This document shows, piece after piece, positions 1 to 6,259 of a DNA stretch of 9,957 nt; the stretch's first letter is position 1, and the number at the start of each line of letters is the position of its first letter. The stretch covers positions 1 through 9,957 of the forward strand of contig DASWRT010000154.1 of the NCBI GenBank assembly GCA_036403035.1. Direction: 5' to 3'. Made by a program: the position numbers and the translations under genes. The DNA comes from DASWRT01 sp036403035. Lineage in GTDB: Bacteria; Pseudomonadota; Alphaproteobacteria; ATCC43930; CGMCC-115725. Under the pieces are notes generated by a model. It made no database searches, was not told the DNA's origin, and saw only the letters and a program-made list of their open reading frames with translations.

Positions 1-101
1 AGGCCTCGCACGTGACCGTCGGCCACCTCGACGATCTGACGTCGGAGCGCGTCTGCGAGGCGCTGAACGAGTTCCTGGTGAGAGCGCTCGGCAGCGGCTG
101 A
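1..101 (+). CDS. C-terminal tail of a gene, possibly alpha/beta hydrolase (partial)
   Basis: The third forward frame is open from the window edge to a TGA at 99-101 and encodes about 32 residues beginning ASHVTVGHLDDLTSERV and ending in EFLVRALGSG. A His-x-x-x-Gly-His segment, then Asp-Leu-x-Ser-Glu, then an amphipathic helix ending in Phe-Leu is how many alpha/beta hydrolases end, where the catalytic His precedes the last helix. Too little is visible to name the substrate or confirm a catalytic triad, and another family is possible. That this is the end of a coding region is more certain than the family. The stop is followed within 2 nt by a palindrome (103-139). Confidence 0.45.
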   Translation, partial: ASHVTVGHLDDLTSERVCEALNEFLVRALGSG

Positions 102-102
102 T

Positions 103-139
103 ACCAATGGCCGTTGAGCTTGCCTCATCGGCCGTTGGT
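103..139. repeat. Imperfect palindrome after the first gene (REP-like or terminator hairpin)
   Basis: Arms at 103-118 and 124-139 pair over 16 positions with one G-T wobble and one T-T mismatch around a 5-nt CTTGC loop. The element starts directly after the stop at 101. No T-run follows on either strand, so it is not a canonical intrinsic terminator. It could be a dispersed extragenic palindrome or an mRNA 3'-end stabiliser; copy number cannot be judged from this window. Confidence 0.45.
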
Positions 140-160
140 TAAGCTCGTGCGGCGTTTGAG

Positions 161-196
161 CAAAACCCGCTCGGCATCGGTCAACGACCGAGGCCG
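161..196 (-). terminator. Candidate intrinsic terminator of the small secreted-protein gene
   Basis: Read on the minus strand, an 11-position stem with one mismatch (arms at 186-196 and 172-182, loop GTT) is followed by AGCGGGTTTT. It lies about 33 nt past the stop of the minus-strand gene at 229-513. The T-run is only four bases and is offset from the stem by a few G/C bases, so strength is doubtful. Confidence 0.35.
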
Positions 197-228
197 ACGG
201 TATGAGTCCGCGGAATCGGCCCGGCCCG

Positions 229-513
229 CTATTTCGTCTTCCCGCCGCCGCCGCCGCTGCCTGACGGGCTTTTCGCCTCGCCAGGAGCTTGCTTCGCGCC
301 GCTACGCGGTTGCCCTTCCTGTCCGTGGACCGGAGTCCGCGCGGCATTGTCCTCGGCGCTGCCCGCCGTCACGCCGTGCGACTTGTCCGCGCTCTGCGCC
401 GGATGGCTGCTCGGCGGCGGCACCTGCGCGAGCGCCGCCGACGCGCCGAGGGTCGCCAGGACCGATGCGGCGATGACCGCCGCCGCGCTTCGCGCCGCTC
501 CGATGACGTGCAT
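229..513 (-). CDS. Small secreted low-complexity hypothetical protein
   Basis: 94 aa. The N-terminus is a clear Sec signal peptide: a short start with Arg8, a long Ala/Val/Leu core (about residues 9-25) and an ALA cleavage site after residue 29. The mature part of about 65 residues is Pro/Ser/Gly/Ala/Lys-rich and ends in a Gly-run and Lys (SGSGGGGGKTK). It has no cysteine and no recognisable fold, so it is probably disordered in the periplasm or outside. The ATG at 513 has a good ribosome site: GGAGG with an 8-nt spacer. The gene is divergent from the acyl-CoA dehydrogenase with 116 bp between starts (514-629), where I found no convincing -35/-10 pair. A candidate terminator follows. I do not recognise a family. 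The signal peptide plus ribosome site argue that it is real. Confidence 0.6.
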   Translation of the reverse strand: MHVIGAARSAAAVIAASVLATLGASAALAQVPPPSSHPAQSADKSHGVTAGSAEDNAARTPVHGQEGQPRSGAKQAPGEAKSPSGSGGGGGKTK

Positions 514-629
514 CGCCGCATCCTCCGCTCCGCTGCCTCAACTGCCCAACGGTCGCCGGCCGCGGTTGGTTTCCCGTGATCGAGGCCGCCGCCCGTGGCA
601 GTCTTCCGGACCGACGGAGGAGACGCTGC

Positions 630-1799
630 ATGGATTTCGCCCTTTCCCCGGAGCAGCAGGCGGTGCGCGACGCGGTCGGCCGGATCTGCGCCCGCTTCGG
701 CGACGCATACTGGCTGGAGCGCGACCGCGAGGGCGGCTTTCCGCACGAGCTGCACAGGGCGCTCGCCGACGACGGCTGGCTCGGCATCTGCATTCCGGAA
801 GAGCATGGCGGCTCGGGCCTCGGCATCGCCGAAGCCGCAATCATGATGCAGGCGATCGCCGAGTCCGGCGCCGGCATGTCCGGCGCCTCTGCGGTGCACA
901 TGAACATCTTCGGCCTCAACCCGGTGGTCGTGTTCGGGACCGAGGAGCAGAAGCGCCGGATGCTGCCACCGCTCGTCGCCGGACGCGAAAAGGCGTGCTT
1001 CGCTGTCACCGAGCCGAATACCGGGCTCGACACGACCAAGCTCCAGACGCGGGCGGTGCGTACGGGCGGCGACCGCTATGTCCTCACCGGGACGAAAATC
1101 TGGATCTCGACGGCGCAGGTCGCCGAGAAGATGCTGATCCTGGCCCGCACGACGCCGCTAGACGCGGTGCGGAAGCCCACCGAGGGGCTGAGCCTGTTCT
1201 ACACGACGCTCGACCGCCGCTTCGTCGAGGTGCGCGAGATCGACAAGATGGGTCGCAAGGCGGTGGACTCGAACCAGCTCTTCATCGACGGGCTGGAGGT
1301 GCCGGCCGAAGACCGGATCGGCGAGGAAGGGCGCGGGTTCGAGTACATCCTGCACGGGATGAACCCGGAGCGCATCCTGATCGCCGCCGAGGCGGTCGGG
1401 CTCGGCCGCGCCGCGCTGCGCCGCGCGACGGACTACGCGCGGGAGCGGGTCGTCTTCGGCCGGCCGATCGGCCAGAACCAGGGCATCCAACACCCGCTCG
1501 CCGAATGCTGGGTCGATTTGGAGGCGGCCGACCTGCTCGTGCACAAAGCGGCTTGGCAATACGATTCCGGCATGCCGAGCGGCGCCGGCGCGAACGCCGC
1601 GAAGTACTTCGCCGGGGAGGCGGGACTGAAGGCGTGCCAGACCGCCGTGATGACGCTCGGCGGCTTCGGCTACGCCAAGGAGTACCATGTAGAGCGCTAT
1701 CTCCGCGAAGCGATGATCCCGCGCATCGCGCCGGTCACGCCGCACCTTATCCTGTCCTTCATCGCGGAACGGGTGCTCGGGCTGCCGAAATCGTACTGA
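630..1799 (+). CDS. Acyl-CoA dehydrogenase family flavoprotein
   Basis: 389 aa, the usual length of the family. These FAD enzymes oxidise an acyl-CoA to the trans-2-enoyl-CoA and pass electrons to electron-transfer flavoprotein; the acyl chain preferred here cannot be read from sequence. The N-terminal helical domain starts MDFALSPEQQAVRD. The middle beta domain carries CFAVTEPNTGLDTTKLQ (about 123-139), a variant of signature 1, and GTKIWIS (154-160), near the flavin. The C-terminal domain carries FGRPIGQNQGIQ (276-287) and GGFGYAKEYHVERYLRE (344-360), signature 2. The usual catalytic Glu near the C-terminus (Y-E-G-T in medium-chain enzymes) reads A-P-V-T here, while Glu247 in NPERIL sits where isovaleryl-CoA and long-chain dehydrogenases have theirs. 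The start at 630 is chosen because GGAGGAG lies just upstream and the family N-terminus begins there; an upstream in-frame ATG at 576 would add 18 Arg-rich residues. No CoA-transferase or ligase is adjacent to indicate a pathway. Confidence 0.93.
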   Translation: MDFALSPEQQAVRDAVGRICARFGDAYWLERDREGGFPHELHRALADDGWLGICIPEEHGGSGLGIAEAAIMMQAIAESGAGMSGASAVHMNIFGLNPVVVFGTEEQKRRMLPPLVAGREKACFAVTEPNTGLDTTKLQTRAVRTGGDRYVLTGTKIWISTAQVAEKMLILARTTPLDAVRKPTEGLSLFYTTLDRRFVEVREIDKMGRKAVDSNQLFIDGLEVPAEDRIGEEGRGFEYILHGMNPERILIAAEAVGLGRAALRRATDYARERVVFGRPIGQNQGIQHPLAECWVDLEAADLLVHKAAWQYDSGMPSGAGANAAKYFAGEAGLKACQTAVMTLGGFGYAKEYHVERYLREAMIPRIAPVTPHLILSFIAERVLGLPKSY

Positions 1800-1864
1800 G
1801 CGACCGGCGGCAGACTGCGCTATGGTGCGGCCCGCCTTGTCGCCGTGAGACCGAAGACCATTCG

Positions 1865-2656
1865 ATGAAGCATCGCCGCACCTTGCTCCGCCGGATCGCG
1901 CTCGCCGCAATCCTCTCCGCCGCTTCCGCCTCGACCGGCAGCGCCGAGGAGAGCATCGCCGCAAAGCTCCCGCCGCCCTCGCTGCTCCAGCCCGGGATCG
2001 GAGCGCATGATCCGCGGGCCCGGATCGATCCCGGCGCGGCGCCGTGGCGCGGCGTCGGCAAGCTCCAGGCGACGACGGGCAACCTGTATATGGGCTGCAC
2101 CGGGTCGCTGGTCGGACCGGCGACCGTGCTGACGGCGGCGCATTGCGTTTACAACCCGCGGACCCGCCAGTATTTCCCGCCGGCCTCGCTGCATTTCCTG
2201 ATCGGCTTCGAGAGCGGCAGCTACGCCGCCCACGCCCGGGTTGTCCGAATCGTGACCGGACCCGGCTACGACCGGGCGAACCCGAAGCGGACGCCGGGCA
2301 GCGACTGGGCGCTGCTGACGCTTGACGCAAACATCGGAACGCCGGACCGCATCCTGCCGATCCGCGCCGAGCCGCCCGCCGCGGGCGCCGACGTGATGGT
2401 CGGCGGCTACAGCCAGGACCATGCCATCGTCCTCACCGCCGACAGCGCCTGCCGGATCGTCGGGGAGGTCGACGCCCCCGGCGGCCGGAAGCTGCTGCAC
2501 CACAACTGCACCGGGACGCATGGGGTGAGCGGGGCGCCGCTGCTGGTCAAGGACGGCGCCCGCTGGACCGTCGGCGGCATCGCCGTCTCAGCCGAGGTCG
2601 GCGTCGCCAGCGGCTATGCCGCGATCCTCGACGAGGCGCGCAAGCGGCTGCCCTAA
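1865..2656 (+). CDS. Secreted trypsin-like serine protease (S1/V8-like)
   Basis: 263 aa with a signal peptide: Lys/Arg-rich start (MKHRRTLLRR), Ala/Leu core, probable cleavage after SAE or TGSA near residue 27. The chymotrypsin-fold triad is visible: His93 in TAAHC, Asp147 in GSDWALL, Ser222 in GVSGAP. Cys78 and Cys94 bracket the His in the classic arrangement of one disulfide, and Cys196 and Cys215 probably form a second. The serine motif differs from GDSGGP: Val221 replaces the Asp that in trypsin binds the new N-terminus after zymogen cleavage, and Ala224 replaces Gly. V8-like glutamyl endopeptidases also lack that Asp. The enzyme is therefore expected to be exported and to act in the periplasm or medium; its specificity is unknown. 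It starts 65 nt after the dehydrogenase stop, with only a weak ribosome site. The reading frame is open far upstream, but the signal peptide fixes the ATG at 1865. Confidence 0.85.
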   Translation: MKHRRTLLRRIALAAILSAASASTGSAEESIAAKLPPPSLLQPGIGAHDPRARIDPGAAPWRGVGKLQATTGNLYMGCTGSLVGPATVLTAAHCVYNPRTRQYFPPASLHFLIGFESGSYAAHARVVRIVTGPGYDRANPKRTPGSDWALLTLDANIGTPDRILPIRAEPPAAGADVMVGGYSQDHAIVLTADSACRIVGEVDAPGGRKLLHHNCTGTHGVSGAPLLVKDGARWTVGGIAVSAEVGVASGYAAILDEARKRLP

Positions 2657-2688
2657 GAGCCTATCCCTGTAGGCCGTCGATCTCGGGA

Positions 2689-2702
2689 TTGATCTGACTC
2701 AA
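2689..2702 (+). promoter_or_regulatory. FNR/FixK (CRP-FNR family) binding box
   Basis: The sequence TTGATCTGACTCAA matches the FNR/Anr/FixK consensus TTGAT-N4-ATCAA at 9 of 10 defined positions. Its centre is at 2695.5. A -10-like TATCGT at 2726-2731 would put the transcript start near 2738, about 42 nt from the box centre, which is class II activator geometry. The only gene it points into is the small plus-strand gene starting near 2781. The box match is direct; oxygen control is inference. Confidence 0.55.
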
Positions 2703-2780
2703 GGCGGCGGGCCGGCGGACGGGCTTATCGTTCGCAGCGTGATGACATCTTCTTGCCCCTGTCACCCCTGGATCACTGCC

Positions 2781-2987
2781 GTGAATCCGTTGCTGCATAC
2801 CCGTCCCGCCGAACGCCTGCGCGAGCGCGCCGTACGGTACCGGGAACTCTCGGCGGCGGCGCGCGACCCGCGGGAAGCACGCGATCTCAGCTATCTCGCC
2901 TCGGTGTTCGAAGCGCGGGCGGCGGAGGCGGAACGGCTCTGCGGCTCCTCGGCCGTCGACATCGCGCAACGCCGGGATCCGCACTGA
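2781..2987 (+). CDS. Small helical hypothetical protein, probably FNR/FixK-controlled
   Basis: 68 aa from the GTG at 2781, starting (M)NPLLHTRPAERLRERA. The sequence is highly charged and predicted helical, with Arg/Ala/Glu repeats through RYRELSAAARDPREARD and LASVFEARAAEAERL. This resembles the small 'RAAELRRLA...DP..R..L..LA..YE..AAE' proteins common in Alphaproteobacteria, whose function I do not know. No signal peptide or membrane segment is seen. The frame is open further up, to a GTG at 2739 and an ATG at 2742 (82 or 81 aa), but those have no ribosome site and would lie at the predicted transcript start. The GTG at 2781 has a weak TGGA eight bases upstream and begins where the helical part starts. 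The gene stands alone, convergent with the MerR gene 46 bp away. Confidence 0.55.
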   Translation: MNPLLHTRPAERLRERAVRYRELSAAARDPREARDLSYLASVFEARAAEAERLCGSSAVDIAQRRDPH

Positions 2988-3033
2988 GCCAAGCGCTCTC
3001 CCGCCGCTGCCGCTGTTTATGCCGATTGTTTAT

Positions 3034-3513
3034 TCAGCGGCGCCGGTGACGGCGGAGGATCTCGCGCATTTCGATCAGCTCGTCGCGCAGTTCCTCAAGC
3101 GCGGCCAGCATCTCGCCCTCGCGCTCGCTGTCCGCCGAATCGGGCGGCAGATCGGACTCGTCGCCCTCGTCGGTATCGTTGGCCGCCGGCAGGATCGGCA
3201 GCGCTCCCTGTACGGAGACCGGGGTCGGCGAGCGCAACGCACCCTCGCGCAGCAGCCGCTGCACGCCCTTGATCGTATAGCCTTCCTGATAGAGGCACTG
3301 CCGGATGCGGCGCAGCAGCACCACGTCTTCCGGCCGGTAATAGCGGCGCCCGCCCCCGCGCTTCAACGGCTTGACCTGCGGGAACTTCGATTCCCAGAAG
3401 CGCAGCACGTGCTGCGGCACGTCGAGTTCCTCGGCAACCTCGCTGATCGTACGGAAGGCGGCGGGCGACTTCACGGGGCGCCGGATGGCAGAAAGTTCGC
3501 TCGGCTCGGCCAT
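3034..3513 (-). CDS. MerR family transcriptional regulator
   Basis: 159 aa. Residues 20-88 form the MerR-type winged helix-turn-helix: FRTISEVAEELDVPQHVLRF, then WESKFPQVKPLKR, then GGGRRYYRPEDVVLLRRI (wing), then the GYTIKGVQRLL helix. Residues 95-130 are an acidic, Pro-rich linker, and 133-156 form a Leu/Glu/Arg helix that probably mediates dimerisation. There is no Cys cluster of the metal or redox sensor type (only Cys73) and no large effector domain, so the signal is unknown. It is the MerR protein usually found just downstream of ihfA in Alphaproteobacteria. Its ATG is 3 nt after the ihfA stop, so the two are almost certainly co-transcribed and translationally coupled; its own ribosome site is weak. 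Target genes cannot be deduced. Confidence 0.9.
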   Translation of the reverse strand: MAEPSELSAIRRPVKSPAAFRTISEVAEELDVPQHVLRFWESKFPQVKPLKRGGGRRYYRPEDVVLLRRIRQCLYQEGYTIKGVQRLLREGALRSPTPVSVQGALPILPAANDTDEGDESDLPPDSADSEREGEMLAALEELRDELIEMREILRRHRRR

Positions 3514-3516
3514 CGC

Positions 3517-3849
3517 TTACGCACTGGCACCGGACTTGCCCGACGGTGAATTCGTCAGCGTCTGGTTGATCTGGTCCTTCAGGACGTGGGAGGCCCGGAA
3601 TACGAGGACGCGGCGCGGATTGATCGGTACTTCCTGCCCGGTCTTCGGGTTGCGGCCGATGCGCTCCCCCTTCTGGCGGACGGCGAAGCTGCCGAACGAG
3701 GAAATCTTGACCATCTCGCCGCGGGCGAGCGCGTCGGAAATCTCGCCCAGCACCGATTCGACCAACTCGGCCGACTCGTTCCGCGACAGACCGACCTCCT
3801 GATAGACAGCCTCACTAAGCTGCGCCCGCGTCACGGTATGTCCGGTCAT
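3517..3849 (-). CDS. ihfA: Integration host factor subunit alpha
   Basis: 110 aa, slightly longer than the E. coli protein because of a polar C-terminal tail (SPSGKSGASA). It is one half of the IHF heterodimer, a nucleoid protein that bends DNA sharply at specific sites in recombination, replication and transcription. The helical dimerisation part is residues 7-43. The beta-arm region carries the histone-like signature, with SSFGSFAVRQKGERI and GRNPKTGQEVPIN. Pro68 in RNPKTG is the counterpart of E. coli Pro65, which intercalates into DNA at the kink. The ATG at 3849 is preferred over one at 3903 because GGGAGGG lies 4 nt before it and the longer form would add a non-family extension and include the promoter. 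It leads a two-gene unit with the MerR gene. The beta subunit is not in this window. Confidence 0.95.
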   Translation of the reverse strand: MTGHTVTRAQLSEAVYQEVGLSRNESAELVESVLGEISDALARGEMVKISSFGSFAVRQKGERIGRNPKTGQEVPINPRRVLVFRASHVLKDQINQTLTNSPSGKSGASA

Positions 3850-3874
3850 CGCGCCCTCCCGATGCTTGCAAAAG

Positions 3875-3903
3875 ACGTTAGCCTGAGGCGCTAAATCCGT
3901 CAA
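3875..3903 (-). promoter_or_regulatory. Candidate sigma-70 promoter for ihfA-merR
   Basis: On the minus strand, TTGACG (3903-3898) and TAACGT (3880-3875) are separated by exactly 17 nt. The transcript would start near 3868, giving a leader of about 19 nt that contains the GGGAGGG ribosome site of ihfA. It sits in the 97-bp gap between fabH and ihfA, an otherwise unexplained space in a compact cluster. Confidence 0.6.
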
Positions 3904-3946
3904 ATATCACGAAGGATCGGTGCGCAGGATCGCCGCCGCTACCAGC

Positions 3947-4927
3947 CTACCAGCGGACCAGACCGGCGGCCCAGGTGAGGCCGCCGCCCATCGCCTCCAT
4001 CAGGACGAGATGTCCCGGCTGGATGCGGCCATCGGCGACCGCGTCGGCGAGCGCCAGCGGAATCGAGGCGGCCGAGGTGTTGGCGTGCCGGTCGACCGTC
4101 ACCACCACCTTCTCCGGCGACAAGCCGAGCTTGCGCCCCATGCTGTCGATGATGCGGCGGTTCGCCTGATGCGGCACCAGCCAGTCGACATCCCTGCCCG
4201 TCAGCTTGTTGGCGGCGAGCGCCTCGTCGACGACGTCGGCGAGGTTCTGCACCGCCAGCTTGAACACTTCCTTGCCCTGCATCCGCAGATAGCCGGCGGT
4301 CCCCGTCGTCGACGGCCCGCCGTCGACATAGAGGATGCCGTATTGGCGCCCGTCGGAATGGAGGTGCGTCGACAGCACGCCGCGGTCGCGGTCGTCGCCG
4401 TAAGGCGCGGCCCGCAGGACCAGGGCGCCGGCGCCGTCGCCGAAGAGCACGCAGGTTCCGCGGTCGTTCCAGTCGAGGATGCGGGAGAAGGTCTCCGCGC
4501 CGATCAGCACGATGGTCTTCGCCTGCCCGGCCTTGATGAAATTGTCGGCGACGGCGAGGCCGTAGACGAACCCGGAGCACACGGCCTGCACGTCGAACGA
4601 CGCGCCGCGCGTCATGCCGAGATTCGCCTGGACGCGTGCGGCCGTCGCCGGGAACGTGTTGTCCGGCGTCGCCGTCGCGACGATCACGAGGTCGACTTCC
4701 GATGCGGCGACGCCGGCATCGGCGAGCGCCCGTTCGGCCGCGCGGGTCGCCAGATCCGAGCAGAACTCGCCGTCCGCGGCGATGTGCCGCTGCCTGATGC
4801 CGGTTCGCTGGACGATCCACTCGTTCGACGTGTTGACCAGCGCCGCCAGCTCGTCGTTGGTCATGATCCGCTCGGGCAGATAGGCGCCACAACCGATAAT
4901 GCGCGATCGAAACTGCTGTGGTGCCAT
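3947..4927 (-). CDS. fabH: Beta-ketoacyl-ACP synthase III
   Basis: 326 aa, normal for the family. It condenses acetyl-CoA (or another short acyl-CoA) with malonyl-ACP to give acetoacetyl-ACP, the first elongation step of type II fatty acid synthesis in the cytoplasm. The thiolase-fold triad is complete: Cys117 in QAVCSGF, His253 in VPHQANRRI and Asn283 in HANTSAASIP. Other family marks are the N-terminal GCGAYLPER, NEWIVQRTGI (35-44), GDGAGALVL (163-171) and the C-terminal EAMGGGLTWAA. The ATG at 4927 shares one base with the plsX stop (TGATG), so translation is probably coupled; a GTG one codon earlier is also possible. The plsX-fabH order is conserved across proteobacteria and links fatty acid initiation with phosphatidic acid synthesis. 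The next gene, ihfA, follows after 97 bp with its own probable promoter. Confidence 0.97.
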   Translation of the reverse strand: MAPQQFRSRIIGCGAYLPERIMTNDELAALVNTSNEWIVQRTGIRQRHIAADGEFCSDLATRAAERALADAGVAASEVDLVIVATATPDNTFPATAARVQANLGMTRGASFDVQAVCSGFVYGLAVADNFIKAGQAKTIVLIGAETFSRILDWNDRGTCVLFGDGAGALVLRAAPYGDDRDRGVLSTHLHSDGRQYGILYVDGGPSTTGTAGYLRMQGKEVFKLAVQNLADVVDEALAANKLTGRDVDWLVPHQANRRIIDSMGRKLGLSPEKVVVTVDRHANTSAASIPLALADAVADGRIQPGHLVLMEAMGGGLTWAAGLVRW

Positions 4928-5988
4928 CACATCGCCGCTGTCTGGGGAGGACCCTGCGTCGAGGCGGGCTCTGCGTTCAGACGGGCCAGCTCGTCGCGGA
5001 TCTGATCGAGGAACCCATTTTGAACCATGTCGACCGCAACGCCAATAGCGTTGGAGAATCCAAGCTCATCCGCACCACCATGACTTTTAACGGCAACGCC
5101 GTTCAGACCGAGAAAGACCGCACCATTATATTTACGTGGATCAATACGTTCGCGGACTTTCCTCAACGCATTTCTAGCGAACAGATAGCCTATCCGCGCC
5201 ATGAAAGAGTGTTGAAAGGCGGCGCGCGTGAATTCGGAAAAGAGCCGCGACGTGCCCTCGGCGGTCTTCAGGGCGATGTTGCCGGTGAACCCGTCCGTCA
5301 CGATGACGTCGACGGTGCCGGCCGCGATGTCGTTGCCCTCGATGAAGCCGTGGAACTTGACCGGGCACGCCGCGCCGCGCAGGCGGGCGCTCGCTTCCCG
5401 CACGGCGTCGTTGCCCTTGAGATCCTCGGAGCCGACATTGAGCAGGCCGACCGTCGGCTGCGTGAGGCCGAGCACGGTACGTGCGAACGCGTCGCCCATG
5501 ATCGCGAACTGCACGAGGTTCTCGGCGTCGCATCCCACATTGGCGCCGAGGTCGAGCATCACGCTTTCGCCGCGCAGCGTCGGCAAGAACGACGCGATCG
5601 CCGGCCGGTCGATCCCGGGTAGCGTCTTCAGCGCGAACTTCGCCATCGCCATCAGCGCGCCGGTATTGCCGGCGGAGACGACTCCGTGCGCCTTACCCTC
5701 CGCGACGGCGTCGATCGCCAGACGCATGCTCGACCGGCGCGCGGTGCGCAACGCGACCGAGGGCTTCGCGTCGCCGGTCACGACCTCGTCGGTGTGGATC
5801 ACGGTCGCCGCGGCGGCGGCAAGCCGCGGCAGCTTCGCGGTCAACGGCGCGATGCGCCGCTCGTCGCCGTAGATAAGCAGATGCACATGCGGAAAGCGCA
5901 GCAGCGCCGCATCGGCGCCTTTCAACACCATGTCGGGCGCATGATCGCCCCCCATGGCGTCGAGTGCTATGGTGATACGACCGCTCAA
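4927..5988 (-). CDS. plsX: Phosphate acyltransferase PlsX
   Basis: 353 aa. It converts acyl-ACP and phosphate to acyl-phosphate, the donor used by PlsY to acylate glycerol-3-phosphate, so it supplies phospholipid synthesis as a peripheral membrane enzyme. Family motifs occur in order: IALDAMGGDHAP (7-18), KPSVALRTARRSSMRLA (75-91), SAGNTGALMA (105-114), LDLGAN (146-151), LNVGSE (183-188), KFHGFIEGND (211-220), TDGFTGN (231-237) and YNGAVFLGLNGVAVKSHGG (287-305). The start is a TTG at 5988. No ATG or GTG lies between the in-frame upstream stop and the essential AMGGD segment, so the rare codon is forced. The ribosome site is weak (GGATCGG), which suggests low or regulated initiation. It begins 42 nt after rpmF and overlaps fabH by one base. 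Confidence 0.96.
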   Translation of the reverse strand: MSGRITIALDAMGGDHAPDMVLKGADAALLRFPHVHLLIYGDERRIAPLTAKLPRLAAAAATVIHTDEVVTGDAKPSVALRTARRSSMRLAIDAVAEGKAHGVVSAGNTGALMAMAKFALKTLPGIDRPAIASFLPTLRGESVMLDLGANVGCDAENLVQFAIMGDAFARTVLGLTQPTVGLLNVGSEDLKGNDAVREASARLRGAACPVKFHGFIEGNDIAAGTVDVIVTDGFTGNIALKTAEGTSRLFSEFTRAAFQHSFMARIGYLFARNALRKVRERIDPRKYNGAVFLGLNGVAVKSHGGADELGFSNAIGVAVDMVQNGFLDQIRDELARLNAEPASTQGPPQTAAM

Positions 5989-6030
5989 ATCAGGCCGATC
6001 CGACCTAGGCCTTCCGCGTCACCTACCGGT

Positions 6031-6219
6031 TCAGGCGGTCTCGGAGGCTGCAGCGACGACTTCGCGGCCGTCATATTGCCCGCAGGCGCCGCACACGTGA
6101 TGCGGCCGCTTCAGCTCGCCGCAGTTCGAGCACTCGGCGTAGCTCGCGGACGGCAAGGCGTGGTGCGCGCGACGCATGTTGCGGCGCGACTTCGACGTCT
6201 TCTTCTTCGGAACGGCCAT
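6031..6219 (-). CDS. rpmF: Large-subunit ribosomal protein L32 (bL32)
   Basis: 62 aa. The N-terminus MAVPKKKTSKSRRNMRR is the hallmark of bL32, a small basic protein of the 50S subunit. The zinc ribbon is intact: Cys30-x2-Cys33 and Cys43-x2-Cys46, so this is the zinc-binding form rather than the Cys-less paralogue made under zinc limitation. The C-terminus (VVAAASETA) is short and neutral. It lies between yceD and plsX, the order also seen in E. coli. A 118-nt gap with a good promoter precedes it, which suits separate high expression of a ribosomal protein. Confidence 0.97.
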   Translation of the reverse strand: MAVPKKKTSKSRRNMRRAHHALPSASYAECSNCGELKRPHHVCGACGQYDGREVVAAASETA

Positions 6220-6259
6220 GATGGAAACTCTCTATTCACGCTGCGGCGCAGAGCCGTGC

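Noticed and set aside
302..1039. A 245-codon minus-strand open frame across the divergent gap
   Set aside because: It overlaps both the dehydrogenase and the small secreted protein, has no ribosome site, and has shadow-like composition.
347..2656. A 769-codon plus-strand open frame covering the dehydrogenase and the protease
   Set aside because: Only the part from 1865 is a gene. Upstream, the frame is an Arg-rich shadow of the dehydrogenase frame, kept open by high GC, and the protease signal peptide marks the real start.
2659..2674. Short hairpin GCCTA-TCCCTG-TAGGC just after the protease stop
   Set aside because: The stem is only 5 bp and no T-run follows; too weak to call a terminator.
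2988..3033. Possible tRNA or terminator downstream of the MerR gene
   Set aside because: This 46-bp gap is too short for a tRNA. The only pairing is a loose CGCCGCTG/CAGCGGCG repeat with a long loop that runs into the MerR coding end.
3566..3579. TTGATCTGG inside ihfA, resembling an FNR half site
   Set aside because: The second half (CCTT) does not match, and the site is inside coding sequence.
3920..5005. A 361-codon plus-strand open frame opposite fabH
   Set aside because: It is antisense to a certain fabH, is His/Arg/Asp-rich without family motifs, and is explained by GC-rich codon bias.
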